This document shows, one piece after another, positions 1 to 6,128 of a DNA stretch of 8,475 nt. The stretch spans positions 1-8,475 of the forward strand of contig JAJCYL010000618.1 of assembly GCA_029262955.1 (NCBI GenBank), in the 5' to 3' direction. The notes under the pieces are model-generated. The model saw only the letters and a program-made list of their open reading frames with translations. It was not told where the DNA came from and did no database searches. A program made the position numbers and the translations under genes. Source of the DNA: Cytophagales bacterium. Its GTDB lineage: Bacteria; Bacteroidota; Bacteroidia; Cytophagales; Cyclobacteriaceae. The stretch's first letter is position 1; each line of letters begins with the position of its first letter.

Positions 1-1
1 G

Positions 2-2035
2 GATCATTGGGATGTTTCCAGCATTGCCATTATTGGTGCCATGTTTGAAGGGGCTTCAGCTTTTAATCAACCCCTGAGTAGTTGGAATACTGGTAACGCT
101 CAAAACATGCTGGCCATGTTCAACGGGGCGTCTACCTTCAATCAGGACCTTAGCACCTGGGACGTTTCCAGTGCGATTGACATGTCTGCTATGGTTGCCA
201 ACTCAGCATTTAATGGTAATCTCGGAGGATGGGACATAAGTTCAGTCACCAATATGAACGGCATTTTTGACAATTCTAGTATGTCCACCGCCAATTACGA
301 TGCTACACTAATTGGTTGGGCTGAACAGACAGTACAACCTGATGTTCCAATCGGTGCTCTGAATATTACCTATTGCGTAGGTGAAGATGCACGTAATACA
401 TTGATAAATACCTCTGGTTGGATATTCACTGGCGACACACAATCATGTAATACAGGAACTGATTTCACCAGTTTCAGTTTTGATCAGCAAACTGCAGTTG
501 CATCAATTAGTACGAACAACCGTACGATTACCATTTTTGTTGCCGATGATTCGGATGTCACCAATTTGGTAGCAAGTTTCGAATTGTCTACCGGAGCAAT
601 AGCTTCAGTTGGAGGCGTCAATCAAATAAGTGGGGAGACTTCAAATGATTTCAGCAGTCCTGTTACGTATTTAATCTCAGCAGAAGATGGAGTAACCAGC
701 CAGGAATGGACAGTTACGGTAATGTTGGGCACACCAATTACTCAGACTGAAACATTGGAAGAAAATTTTGTGCGATTACCCTATTCGAGTCCTGGTACCA
801 GTACCAGCAATTATCGCATCGTTACCATTCCTTTTTCTTCTCGTACGGTCAGCAATACTTTCGAGGAACTTCTCCCCGCCGATCTTACAAAATGGCGATT
901 GGTGTCGTACAGCAATTCCTCTAACACCTATAGCAATACCACCGGTAATCTAACACCCAGCGTGGGTTATTTCTTTATTTCTGCCGAGGCTGTCACCGTT
1001 AATATCGGTGGCAATGGATTCAACCTGACCAATGAGTCACTTGGTAGACCAATTGCTGCTGGCTTTAATTTGATAGGTAATCCGTTCACAGGAACACTTA
1101 ATTGGGATGAGGTGCTTGCTTACAATGTTCAACAAGGCAACATTCCGGATGGAACTCAGGGAAGTGGATTGATAACTTTTAACGGGTCTTTTCAAGTTGA
1201 CGCAAGAAGCACTCTTTCCGCTTATGAAGGAGCATTTGTTTTTGCAACAGAGGCGTTGCCTGACTTTGTCATTCCCCTGTCTGCAGCAAACTTGGGCGGT
1301 AGGATCAATCAGCATACTGAAAGAAAACCACAGCCTGTTTACATTGATAACGATGAGTGGAAGTTAAACCTTTACTTAGATTCGGATGAGTTGGGATATG
1401 ATGTTGGAGCTTTTGGTTTTATCGAAAATGCCAATGACGGATGGGATAACTTCGATTTGCCACATATTCCACAATTTGAAAAATATGTGAAGATCAATTT
1501 TGAGGATGAAAAAGCACGAGATTTTAAATCCGTGGATTCTTTTAAATCCTGGTCTTTTAGCATTCCCAACAACCTTGCTGATAAGTATTTCACAATCGAA
1601 TGGGATCGGCCGGTCTCTGAAGGAAACACGGTCATGCTTCTGGATGGTGACAGGGGTAAACTTTATGATTTAAAAGACAAAATGAAGATAACCATAGCCA
1701 ATAACCCTGATGCAGAGCATCAGATTTTATTTGGTAACCCAGAGGAGATTTACGAAAATATTCAGCTTGACGATCGGATACTTGCAGATATTTATCCCAA
1801 TCCAGCCAGTGAATTGATCAATATCGACCTCGTGTCATCCTCTCCGGATGAAGTAGCTATTACCTTGATAAGTTTGGCCGGAAAAACCGTATATCAGTCC
1901 ATTTATCTAGTAACGGCTGGTTTGAATCAAATTTCTATTGATTTGAATAGTGCCCTGGTTCCATCGGGTATTTATGTTTTAAACATTGATGGTCAGGCAT
2001 TTAAGAAAATGTCATCTAAATTTATAAAGCGATGA
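2..2035 (+). CDS. BspA-like (DUF285) surface protein with T9SS sorting domain, 5' partial
   Basis: The frame is open to the left edge, so the gene starts outside the window; the Met at base 41 lies inside a repeat and is not a real start. Numbering from that Met: residues 1-80 hold DUF285/BspA repeats of about 25 residues (pattern MFxGAsxFNQxLSxWdvSs), ending in the usual YDATLIGWA...GWIFTGD cap (86-132). Residues 141-230 form an Ig-like, DUF5018-type domain (FSFxxQ...TITIxV...EWTVTV). Residues 235-560 are a beta-rich region with the GFNLIGNPF motif common in Bacteroidota surface proteins. Residues 582-664 are a type IX secretion type A sorting domain (DIYPNPASELINI...GIYVLNIDG). The protein is therefore expected to be exported by T9SS and fixed to or released from the cell surface; BspA repeats in other bacteria mediate binding and adhesion, so an adhesin role is inference. 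Its TGA overlaps the ATG of the caspase gene (ATGA), which suggests translational coupling. Confidence 0.9.
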   Translation, partial: DHWDVSSIAIIGAMFEGASAFNQPLSSWNTGNAQNMLAMFNGASTFNQDLSTWDVSSAIDMSAMVANSAFNGNLGGWDISSVTNMNGIFDNSSMSTANYDATLIGWAEQTVQPDVPIGALNITYCVGEDARNTLINTSGWIFTGDTQSCNTGTDFTSFSFDQQTAVASISTNNRTITIFVADDSDVTNLVASFELSTGAIASVGGVNQISGETSNDFSSPVTYLISAEDGVTSQEWTVTVMLGTPITQTETLEENFVRLPYSSPGTSTSNYRIVTIPFSSRTVSNTFEELLPADLTKWRLVSYSNSSNTYSNTTGNLTPSVGYFFISAEAVTVNIGGNGFNLTNESLGRPIAAGFNLIGNPFTGTLNWDEVLAYNVQQGNIPDGTQGSGLITFNGSFQVDARSTLSAYEGAFVFATEALPDFVIPLSAANLGGRINQHTERKPQPVYIDNDEWKLNLYLDSDELGYDVGAFGFIENANDGWDNFDLPHIPQFEKYVKINFEDEKARDFKSVDSFKSWSFSIPNNLADKYFTIEWDRPVSEGNTVMLLDGDRGKLYDLKDKMKITIANNPDAEHQILFGNPEEIYENIQLDDRILADIYPNPASELINIDLVSSSPDEVAITLISLAGKTVYQSIYLVTAGLNQISIDLNSALVPSGIYVLNIDGQAFKKMSSKFIKR

Positions 2036-3177
2036 AAAAGTTACTCACTACATGTTTTGTCATAGCTTCGGCCTTGAGCTTGAGCGGTCAGTCCTTTTCA
2101 ACTAAAACAACTCCTATAGAATTAAATCTGGCACCGGATGCTCCAGTAATCACCTGGGTTAGCCCAAGAGTGGATAACGTTGCCAGTAAAGAAAAGACTA
2201 TCATTTTGAAAGTGGCCGTAAAAAGCCCGTCCAAGATCACATCTGTTGAAATGCGGAACAATGACGAAGTTGTTCCCATGTCAAGAGGGATTAACCTAGG
2301 AGGGTCCAACGCTGGTAGTCAGGATATTGAGCAAGCGGTTAACCTGATACCTGGAATGAACAACATTGTCATGTTGATCAAAAATGAGGATGGCGGCGAA
2401 GTAGAAGCTACCCGAAATATTGTGTTTAATTTCGATGTTTCGGGCAGAAAAGACATTGCACTGATCTTTGCAGTTAACGATTATAACGAATGGGGAGATT
2501 TGTCCAATCCGATATTTGATGCAAAGGCAATTGAAGAAGAGTTGAAAATGAATTACGGGTTTGAAACAGAATTGGTATTGAATCCCACTAAGATTAAAAT
2601 TCTTGAGAAAATCAGGGAATATGCTGGTAAATCATATGGTGAAAAGGACCAGCTCTTGATATTCTTTGCAGGGCATGGTAAGTTCGATGAAGTAACAAGG
2701 ATGGGTTATCTGGCCGCAGCTGATTCCAAAATTAACGACCTGGTCGCTGATAGCTTTGTTTCTCACTCGGCATATCGGGATTTCATTAACAACATTCCAT
2801 GTGAACATGTTTTTGTAATGATAGATGCCTGTTTCGGAGGAACTTTTGATCAGGTATTGGCAAGGGCCAGCAGTAGGGGAGGCGAATCTTCCTATTATGA
2901 ATTAACTAGAGCCGAGTTTATTGAGCGAAAATTAAAATACACCACAAGAAAATACTTGACTTCGGGGGGAAAAGAATACGTTCCTGACGGTCGTCCAGGT
3001 GCGCATTCTCCATTTGCTCGAAAGACACTTGAAGCGTTGAGAAATTATGGAGGTAGTGACAAAGTTCTGACCTATACTGAACTTTTAACCTATTTTGAGG
3101 CACTAAATCCACAACCAAGAAGTGGGGAATTTGGTGCCAATGAACCAGGAAGTGATTTTATCTTCGTTGCACGTTAA
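2032..3177 (+). CDS. Secreted caspase-family (C14) peptidase with N-terminal Ig-like domain
   Basis: 381 residues. Residues 1-20 are a signal peptide (MKKLLTTCFVIASALSLSGQ). Residues 37-134 look like an Ig-like beta domain. Residues 140-381 are a caspase-like peptidase domain: first strand and loop IALIFAVNDYNEW (142-154), catalytic His215 in FFAGHG, catalytic Cys267 in IDACFGG, then LTSGGKEYVPDG (309-320) and HSPFARKTLEAL, all as in bacterial caspase homologues. The Asp before Ala-Cys is the residue that, in metacaspases, favours Arg/Lys at P1; that specificity here is inference. The dyad is intact, so the enzyme should be active, outside the cytoplasm. The start is fixed by the ATGA overlap with the upstream surface-protein gene, and its 3' end overlaps the papain-fold gene. 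No T9SS tail is present, so the mature protein is probably periplasmic or carried by another route. Substrate unknown. Confidence 0.92.
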   Translation: MKKLLTTCFVIASALSLSGQSFSTKTTPIELNLAPDAPVITWVSPRVDNVASKEKTIILKVAVKSPSKITSVEMRNNDEVVPMSRGINLGGSNAGSQDIEQAVNLIPGMNNIVMLIKNEDGGEVEATRNIVFNFDVSGRKDIALIFAVNDYNEWGDLSNPIFDAKAIEEELKMNYGFETELVLNPTKIKILEKIREYAGKSYGEKDQLLIFFAGHGKFDEVTRMGYLAAADSKINDLVADSFVSHSAYRDFINNIPCEHVFVMIDACFGGTFDQVLARASSRGGESSYYELTRAEFIERKLKYTTRKYLTSGGKEYVPDGRPGAHSPFARKTLEALRNYGGSDKVLTYTELLTYFEALNPQPRSGEFGANEPGSDFIFVAR

Positions 3178-4507
3178 GTTCTTACTTATAGTCTTTTGGC
3201 TCTCATCGATTATAGTGAGCGCTCAAGAACCCTATCCAACTGGTACATTGTTGGATGATTCAGGTTATGATTTACATGAGGCCTATGATCTCAAGGGGTA
3301 TAATGGCAATTTACCCAAAGTTGTTTCTCTCAAGGACAACTTGCCCAAAGTAGGTGATCAGGTGAACCTGCCACTTGATGTGGGTTGGGCAATTGCTCAT
3401 GCCACGACCTTACTAGACAGTCGAAGTAAAGTACTTAGAGGCGACGTGAAATTCAGATCCCCTGATTTCGTCAACATGCTGTTATCAGAGAAAGAGGATA
3501 TCTGTGAAAAAGGTGTGTCACTATCAGATGCTGTTAATGTCCTAAAAGACATTGGGATTCCCACAATAGATCGTTATCGTGATCCTTGCCCGGAAGGCAT
3601 CAATGGTGAGGTGCTTTTTTTGGCTCGTTCCGAAGATGTGTACTCATTCCAAAAAACTTTTAATAGAGATATGAGCAACAAGGAGAAGGTTGAACGGATC
3701 AAGAATAAAATTGCGCTTGATCAGCCAGTACTTATTGCCATGCATACTCCTCGTTCATTCCTGTTTCCCGGTGTTTTTTGGCAACCTAAAGAAACTGAAC
3801 CGGAGGAGTGGCCCTTACATACGATGGTGGTTGTTGGTTACGACAATAGTGTAGGTGGAGGGGCTTTTGAAATCGTAAATTCGTGGGGAAAAGATTGGGG
3901 TAATCAATCATTTACCTGGCTGCGCTATAACGATTTGAGTTTTGTTAGGTATAGTTATGCGGTCTCCTATTTGCGTGACGCTGATAACAATTATTCCGTC
4001 TTTCGAGGTGAGTTGAATTTTAATGATATAAACAAAGACACAGTTTTACCAGTAAAAAATACGAACTATCGAGGCCATTATAACATGTCAATAAGTGAAG
4101 GGAAAATTGATTTTAATCTTACCGGAGGTCTTGATAAACCATTTTATATTAAGATTTATTATAAGTCCGAAGAGGGAGTGTCCCAGATATACCCTTCAGA
4201 AACATGGAGGAGCTCCCTGTTTGATTTTTCTTACAAGGAATTTGAAATCCCCGGAAACTCCAATTACTATACACTTGAAGACGACCCCAATGCATCTTTA
4301 TTCATTTTCATGTCTTTTAAGAATATTGATGAAAAAGACTTCACCACGGTGGTTGGTGTGGCAAACTCTATAGAAGAATTGATAAATGCTAAAGCATACG
4401 AAACCTCAAGGTTGGTGCTTTGGGATCAGGATGGCATCTCTTTCTCAGGGAAAATGAGTGGTAATCATATATTACCCCTTTTAATTGATTTAGATTTTAA
4501 GCCCTGA
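3140..4507 (+). CDS. Secreted papain-fold (C1A) protein, catalytic Cys replaced by Asp, DUF4384-like C-terminus
   Basis: 455 residues from ATG 3140. A signal peptide (FLLIVFWLSSIIVSAQ, 14-29) precedes a C1A domain. The family block is normally VSLKxxxPxxxxQGxxGSCVGWAxAYA; here residues 62-87 read VSLKDNLPKVGDQVNLPLD then VGWAIAHA. The oxyanion Gln (Q74) is kept, but six residues later, where papain has its nucleophile, there is Asp80 (codon GAT). The catalytic His (H227 in LHTMVVVGYD) and Asn (N247 in VNSWGKDWG) are present. The fold is thus kept without the nucleophile, so it is probably a pseudopeptidase acting as binder, scaffold or regulator (inference). Residues about 325-410 (FYIKIYYKSEEGVSQIYPS...FEIPG...LFIFMSF) resemble a DUF4384 domain, a frequent partner of bacterial caspase and C1 peptidases. 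The gene overlaps the caspase gene by 38 bp. Start choice is open: in-frame GTG 3122, GTG 3152 and TTG 3167 are alternatives, the last two giving a shorter n-region. Confidence 0.85.
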   Translation: MNQEVILSSLHVKFLLIVFWLSSIIVSAQEPYPTGTLLDDSGYDLHEAYDLKGYNGNLPKVVSLKDNLPKVGDQVNLPLDVGWAIAHATTLLDSRSKVLRGDVKFRSPDFVNMLLSEKEDICEKGVSLSDAVNVLKDIGIPTIDRYRDPCPEGINGEVLFLARSEDVYSFQKTFNRDMSNKEKVERIKNKIALDQPVLIAMHTPRSFLFPGVFWQPKETEPEEWPLHTMVVVGYDNSVGGGAFEIVNSWGKDWGNQSFTWLRYNDLSFVRYSYAVSYLRDADNNYSVFRGELNFNDINKDTVLPVKNTNYRGHYNMSISEGKIDFNLTGGLDKPFYIKIYYKSEEGVSQIYPSETWRSSLFDFSYKEFEIPGNSNYYTLEDDPNASLFIFMSFKNIDEKDFTTVVGVANSIEELINAKAYETSRLVLWDQDGISFSGKMSGNHILPLLIDLDFKP

Positions 4508-4530
4508 TTTGATCGCCCTCCCAATTTTAC

Positions 4531-4677
4531 CGTCATTTCGAACGCTCGCCAGCCGGTGAGGCAGGATAGCCTTACCGAGGCAGGTATCGCGTAACTAAGG
4601 GGCATTCTTGACGGATATCTCAGTCGTTTTATAAACTAATTATGAAGATTCATTTTAACTACTCCTTCGACATGACG
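4531..4677. repeat. Palindromic repeat copy 1, carrying an internal insertion of about 31 bp
   Basis: It has both ends (CGTCATTTCGAACG at 4531 and CATGACG ending at 4677). The left half is longer than in the other copies: from the left end to ATATCTC takes 91 bases against 60 in copies 2 and 3. The extra material, around 4545-4590, is GC-rich and holds two related short motifs (GGTGAGGCAGGAT and ACCGAGGCAGGTAT). It is the most diverged complete copy and lies 23 bp after the stop of the papain-fold gene, where it could serve as the transcription end of that operon (inference). Confidence 0.8.
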
Positions 4678-4740
4678 GTGTTGTTTGTGTCAGGTTCTTC
4701 AATTTTGGGATTGTCAAAGGAGGAAGTCCTATCCTCATAT

Positions 4741-4857
4741 CGTCACTTCGAACGTAGTGAGAAGTCCCGTAACTACAGGCACACCTTGACGGGATATCTC
4801 AGTCGTTTTGTATACTACTTAAGAAGGTTCGTTTTTAACTACTCCTTCGATATGACG
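4741..4857. repeat. Palindromic repeat copy 2 (intact)
   Basis: A complete 117-bp element with left end CGTCACTTCGAACG and right end TTCGATATGACG. The start is exactly 180 bp before that of copy 3, with a matching 60-bp linker (4681-4740 against 4861-4920, 4 differences). Confidence 0.85.
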
Positions 4858-4920
4858 GTGTTGTTTGTGTCAGCTTCTTCAATTTTGGGGTTGTCAAAGG
4901 AAGATGTCCTATCCTCATAT

Positions 4921-5037
4921 CGTCACTTCGAACGTAGTGAGAAGTCCCATTACTAAAGGCACACCTTGACGGGATATCTCAGTCGTTTTGTATACTACTT
5001 AAGAAGGTTCGTTTTTAACTACTCCTTCGACATGACG
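4921..5037. repeat. Palindromic repeat copy 3 (intact)
   Basis: A complete 117-bp element almost identical to copy 2. The differences are three bases in the loop (about 4949-4958) and one base in the right end (GACATGACG in place of GATATGACG). The high identity points to a recent tandem duplication of the 180-bp unit. Confidence 0.85.
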
Positions 5038-5080
5038 GAGGTGTTTGTTTGGTTCTTCAATTTTCGGATTGTCAAAAGAG

Positions 5081-5175
5081 GAAGTCCCATTACAAAAGGC
5101 ACACCTTAACGGGATATCTCAGTCGTTTAGGTATTCGTTCAACTGAATCAATACTGACCCTCCTTCGACATGACG
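5081..5175. repeat. Palindromic repeat copy 4, left arm deleted
   Basis: It keeps the inner left-arm segment GAAGTCCCATTAC, the loop GGCACACCTTAACGGGATATCTC and the right end TTCGACATGACG, but lacks the outer left arm. The linker runs directly from GTCAAAAGAG into GAAGTCCC, consistent with a 38-bp deletion between two direct GAAGTCC motifs (equivalents at 4723 and 4761 in copy 2). The stretch before the right end (5131-5158) is diverged from the other copies. Confidence 0.75.
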
Positions 5176-5265
5176 GTTGAAACTCATTTGGGCATATTGA
5201 CATATAGATGACATTGCCTTCAATGTTTTAGATCCAAATAATACCATAACACGTTCAATGCAGTT

Positions 5266-5877
5266 ATGACCACAGATTTAATAAAGACAAGCCTTGCAAA
5301 GGCAATTCCATACGAAGAATATTTCAACCGAGTTGAGGCTGGAGTTGAAGGGGACTCGATGTACAATAATGAAAACCTGGACTACTACACCAAGCTCAAT
5401 TATCAACGGATGAAGCGGTTGAATAAGACTGTTACATTAAACTCCCAGCTATTAAATGCTGGGGAAGAAATCTCGTGCGATTTGACCTGGCTCGTTATTA
5501 CGGAAGGCTGGTGCGGAGATGCTGCCCAAATTTTACCTGTTTTGAATAAAGTCAGTGAAGCAATTGACAAAATTGATTTAAAAATCGTATATCGGGATCA
5601 GAACCTCGAGCTGATGGATGAGTTTCTCACAAATGGAGGGAAATCTATTCCAAAAGTAATTATCATAGATAAAAATACAATGGAAGTGAAAGGCAGCTGG
5701 GGTCCTCGGCCAGAACCCGCACAGGATATGTTCCTAGTATATAAAAACAGTGAAACAAAAATTGAATACAAAGATTTTCAAGTGGAAATGCAAAAGTGGT
5801 ATGCAAAAGACAAATCCGAACATATTCAAAAGGAACTGATACCATTGTTTGACTTATGCCAAGCTGTATCTACCTAA
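5266..5877 (+). CDS. Thioredoxin-family protein (Thioredoxin_9 type, single-Cys CGDA site)
   Basis: 203 residues, no signal peptide, so cytoplasmic. A helical N-terminal part (1-65) precedes a thioredoxin fold: strand WLVITEGWCGDAAQILPVL (75-93), strand DLKIVYRD (104-111), and cis-Pro129 in KSIPKVIIID. The active-site motif is Cys83-Gly-Asp-Ala86, with only the first Cys of a CxxC. This matches the Bacteroidota branch of the family as I know it, where GWCGDAAQ and the later WGPRP (145-149) are conserved. A monothiol site cannot do classical dithiol reduction alone, so the role (mixed-disulfide, glutathione- or bacillithiol-type chemistry, or chaperone) is open. Other cysteines are at 71 and 198. 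The ATG follows a 90-bp AT-rich leader without a clear Shine-Dalgarno; I see no convincing TAnnTTTG promoter there. The gene appears to stand alone. Confidence 0.9.
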   Translation: MTTDLIKTSLAKAIPYEEYFNRVEAGVEGDSMYNNENLDYYTKLNYQRMKRLNKTVTLNSQLLNAGEEISCDLTWLVITEGWCGDAAQILPVLNKVSEAIDKIDLKIVYRDQNLELMDEFLTNGGKSIPKVIIIDKNTMEVKGSWGPRPEPAQDMFLVYKNSETKIEYKDFQVEMQKWYAKDKSEHIQKELIPLFDLCQAVST

Positions 5878-5892
5878 TATTAGGTAGATACA
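5865..5892. terminator. 28-bp perfect palindrome over the thioredoxin stop codon
   Basis: TGTATCTACCTAAT (5865-5878) is followed at once by its exact reverse complement (5879-5892), with no spacer. The stop TAA (5875-5877) lies inside. As RNA it forms a stem of about 12 bp with a 4-nt loop, followed only by TTT, so it would be a weak intrinsic terminator or a 3'-end stabilising hairpin. The perfect symmetry would also suit a dimeric protein operator for the promoter 40 bp downstream. The palindrome is seen directly; the role is inferred. Confidence 0.6.
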
Positions 5893-5910
5893 TTTCACTA
5901 AGATCAGGGA

Positions 5911-5941
5911 TTGAATTTGAGAGTGTCTGAGCTTACTTTTG
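5911..5941 (+). promoter_or_regulatory. Predicted Bacteroidota sigma-A promoter for the small Cys/Lys-rich gene
   Basis: TTG (5911-5913), 20 bp, then TACTTTTG (5934-5941) matches the Bacteroidota -33/-7 pattern (TTTG, 19-21 bp, TAnnTTTG). A start of transcription near 5948 would leave a leader of about 20 nt before the ATG at 5968. Confidence 0.55.
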
Positions 5942-5967
5942 ACCTTATTTAGAATCAATCCAAATAA

Positions 5968-6126
5968 ATGTCTGAATCTAACTTCACGCTATTTATTGAA
6001 GAATCCTCCGAAGGATACGCTCAATCGCGTGATAGTATGATTGATCCCAACCAATGCCTTTTCAAAAAGTGCTGTAAGAAGTACAAGAAGAAGAATAAGA
6101 AGAGGTGTCGAAGTTGTCCTTCTTAA
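5968..6126 (+). CDS. Small Cys/Lys-rich protein, 52 residues
   Basis: The ORF is short (ATG 5968, TAA 6124-6126). The N-terminal half is acidic and polar (MSESNFTLFIEESSEGYAQS). The C-terminal third is CLFKKCCKKYKKKNKK (30-45) then RCRSCPS, with cysteines at 30, 35, 36, 47 and 50 and 12 Lys/Arg within residues 33-48. The CxxxxCC...CxxC layout suggests a metal site or redox-active small protein. From memory, short proteins ending in a CC-Y/F-K-rich-C-xx-CP tail recur in Bacteroidota, with no assigned function. Support for it being real: a good promoter with a short leader, an A-rich pre-start region (CCAAATAA) usual in this phylum, a composition too structured for chance, and a gene that ends exactly 2 bp before the convergent dacB stop. 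No signal peptide; probably cytoplasmic and perhaps nucleic-acid associated because of its charge (inference). Confidence 0.75.
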   Translation: MSESNFTLFIEESSEGYAQSRDSMIDPNQCLFKKCCKKYKKKNKKRCRSCPS

Positions 6127-6128
6127 TG

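Larger units (their letters stand above)
4531..5175. repeat. Tandem array of a Bacteroidota palindromic dispersed repeat (four copies, 180-bp period)
   Basis: This fills the gap between the papain-fold gene and the thioredoxin gene. Each element opens with CGTCAYTTCGAACG and closes with TTCGACATGACG, which are near-perfect inverted ends. Inside, TGAGAAGTCCCG faces CGGGATATCTCA, so each copy can fold into a long imperfect hairpin. Copies are separated by a 60-bp linker starting TTGTTTGTGTCAG. Copies 2 and 3 differ by only 5 of 120 bases (my count), while copies 1 and 4 are rearranged. Elements like this are scattered through Bacteroidota genomes and are often mistranslated as 'HFERSEKS'. They may be MITE-like or act as RNA hairpins/terminators; neither is shown here. 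No other gene, promoter or RNA is evident in 4508-5265. Confidence 0.88.

Noticed and set aside
768..1635. Open frames of 61, 92 and 87 codons within the surface-protein gene (both strands)
   Set aside because: They are shadows of the long + strand gene; none has a recognisable motif and the overlapped frame has clear domain matches.
2088..3118. Minus-strand frames of 73 and 66 codons inside the caspase gene
   Set aside because: Antisense shadows of a gene with intact catalytic motifs; no start signals or motifs of their own.
4095..4373. 92-codon + strand frame inside the papain-fold gene
   Set aside because: Out-of-frame shadow; the overlapped frame continues as a DUF4384-like domain to a normal stop.
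4642..4956. 104-codon open frame with two near-identical halves containing HFERSEKS
   Set aside because: It lies wholly inside the tandem repeat array; its internal duplication is the 180-bp DNA period, and the peptide is the well-known false translation of this dispersed element.
4531..5175. Possible CRISPR array because of regular repetition
   Set aside because: The unit is 180 bp, element and linker are both repeated, and there are no unique 30-40 bp spacers or cas genes.
5195..5232. Possible promoter (TTG at 5197, then AATGTTTTAG) before the thioredoxin gene
   Set aside because: The downstream element does not match TAnnTTTG; a TTG alone is not evidence.
5663..5845. 60-codon minus-strand frame inside the thioredoxin gene
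   Set aside because: Antisense shadow with no motif.
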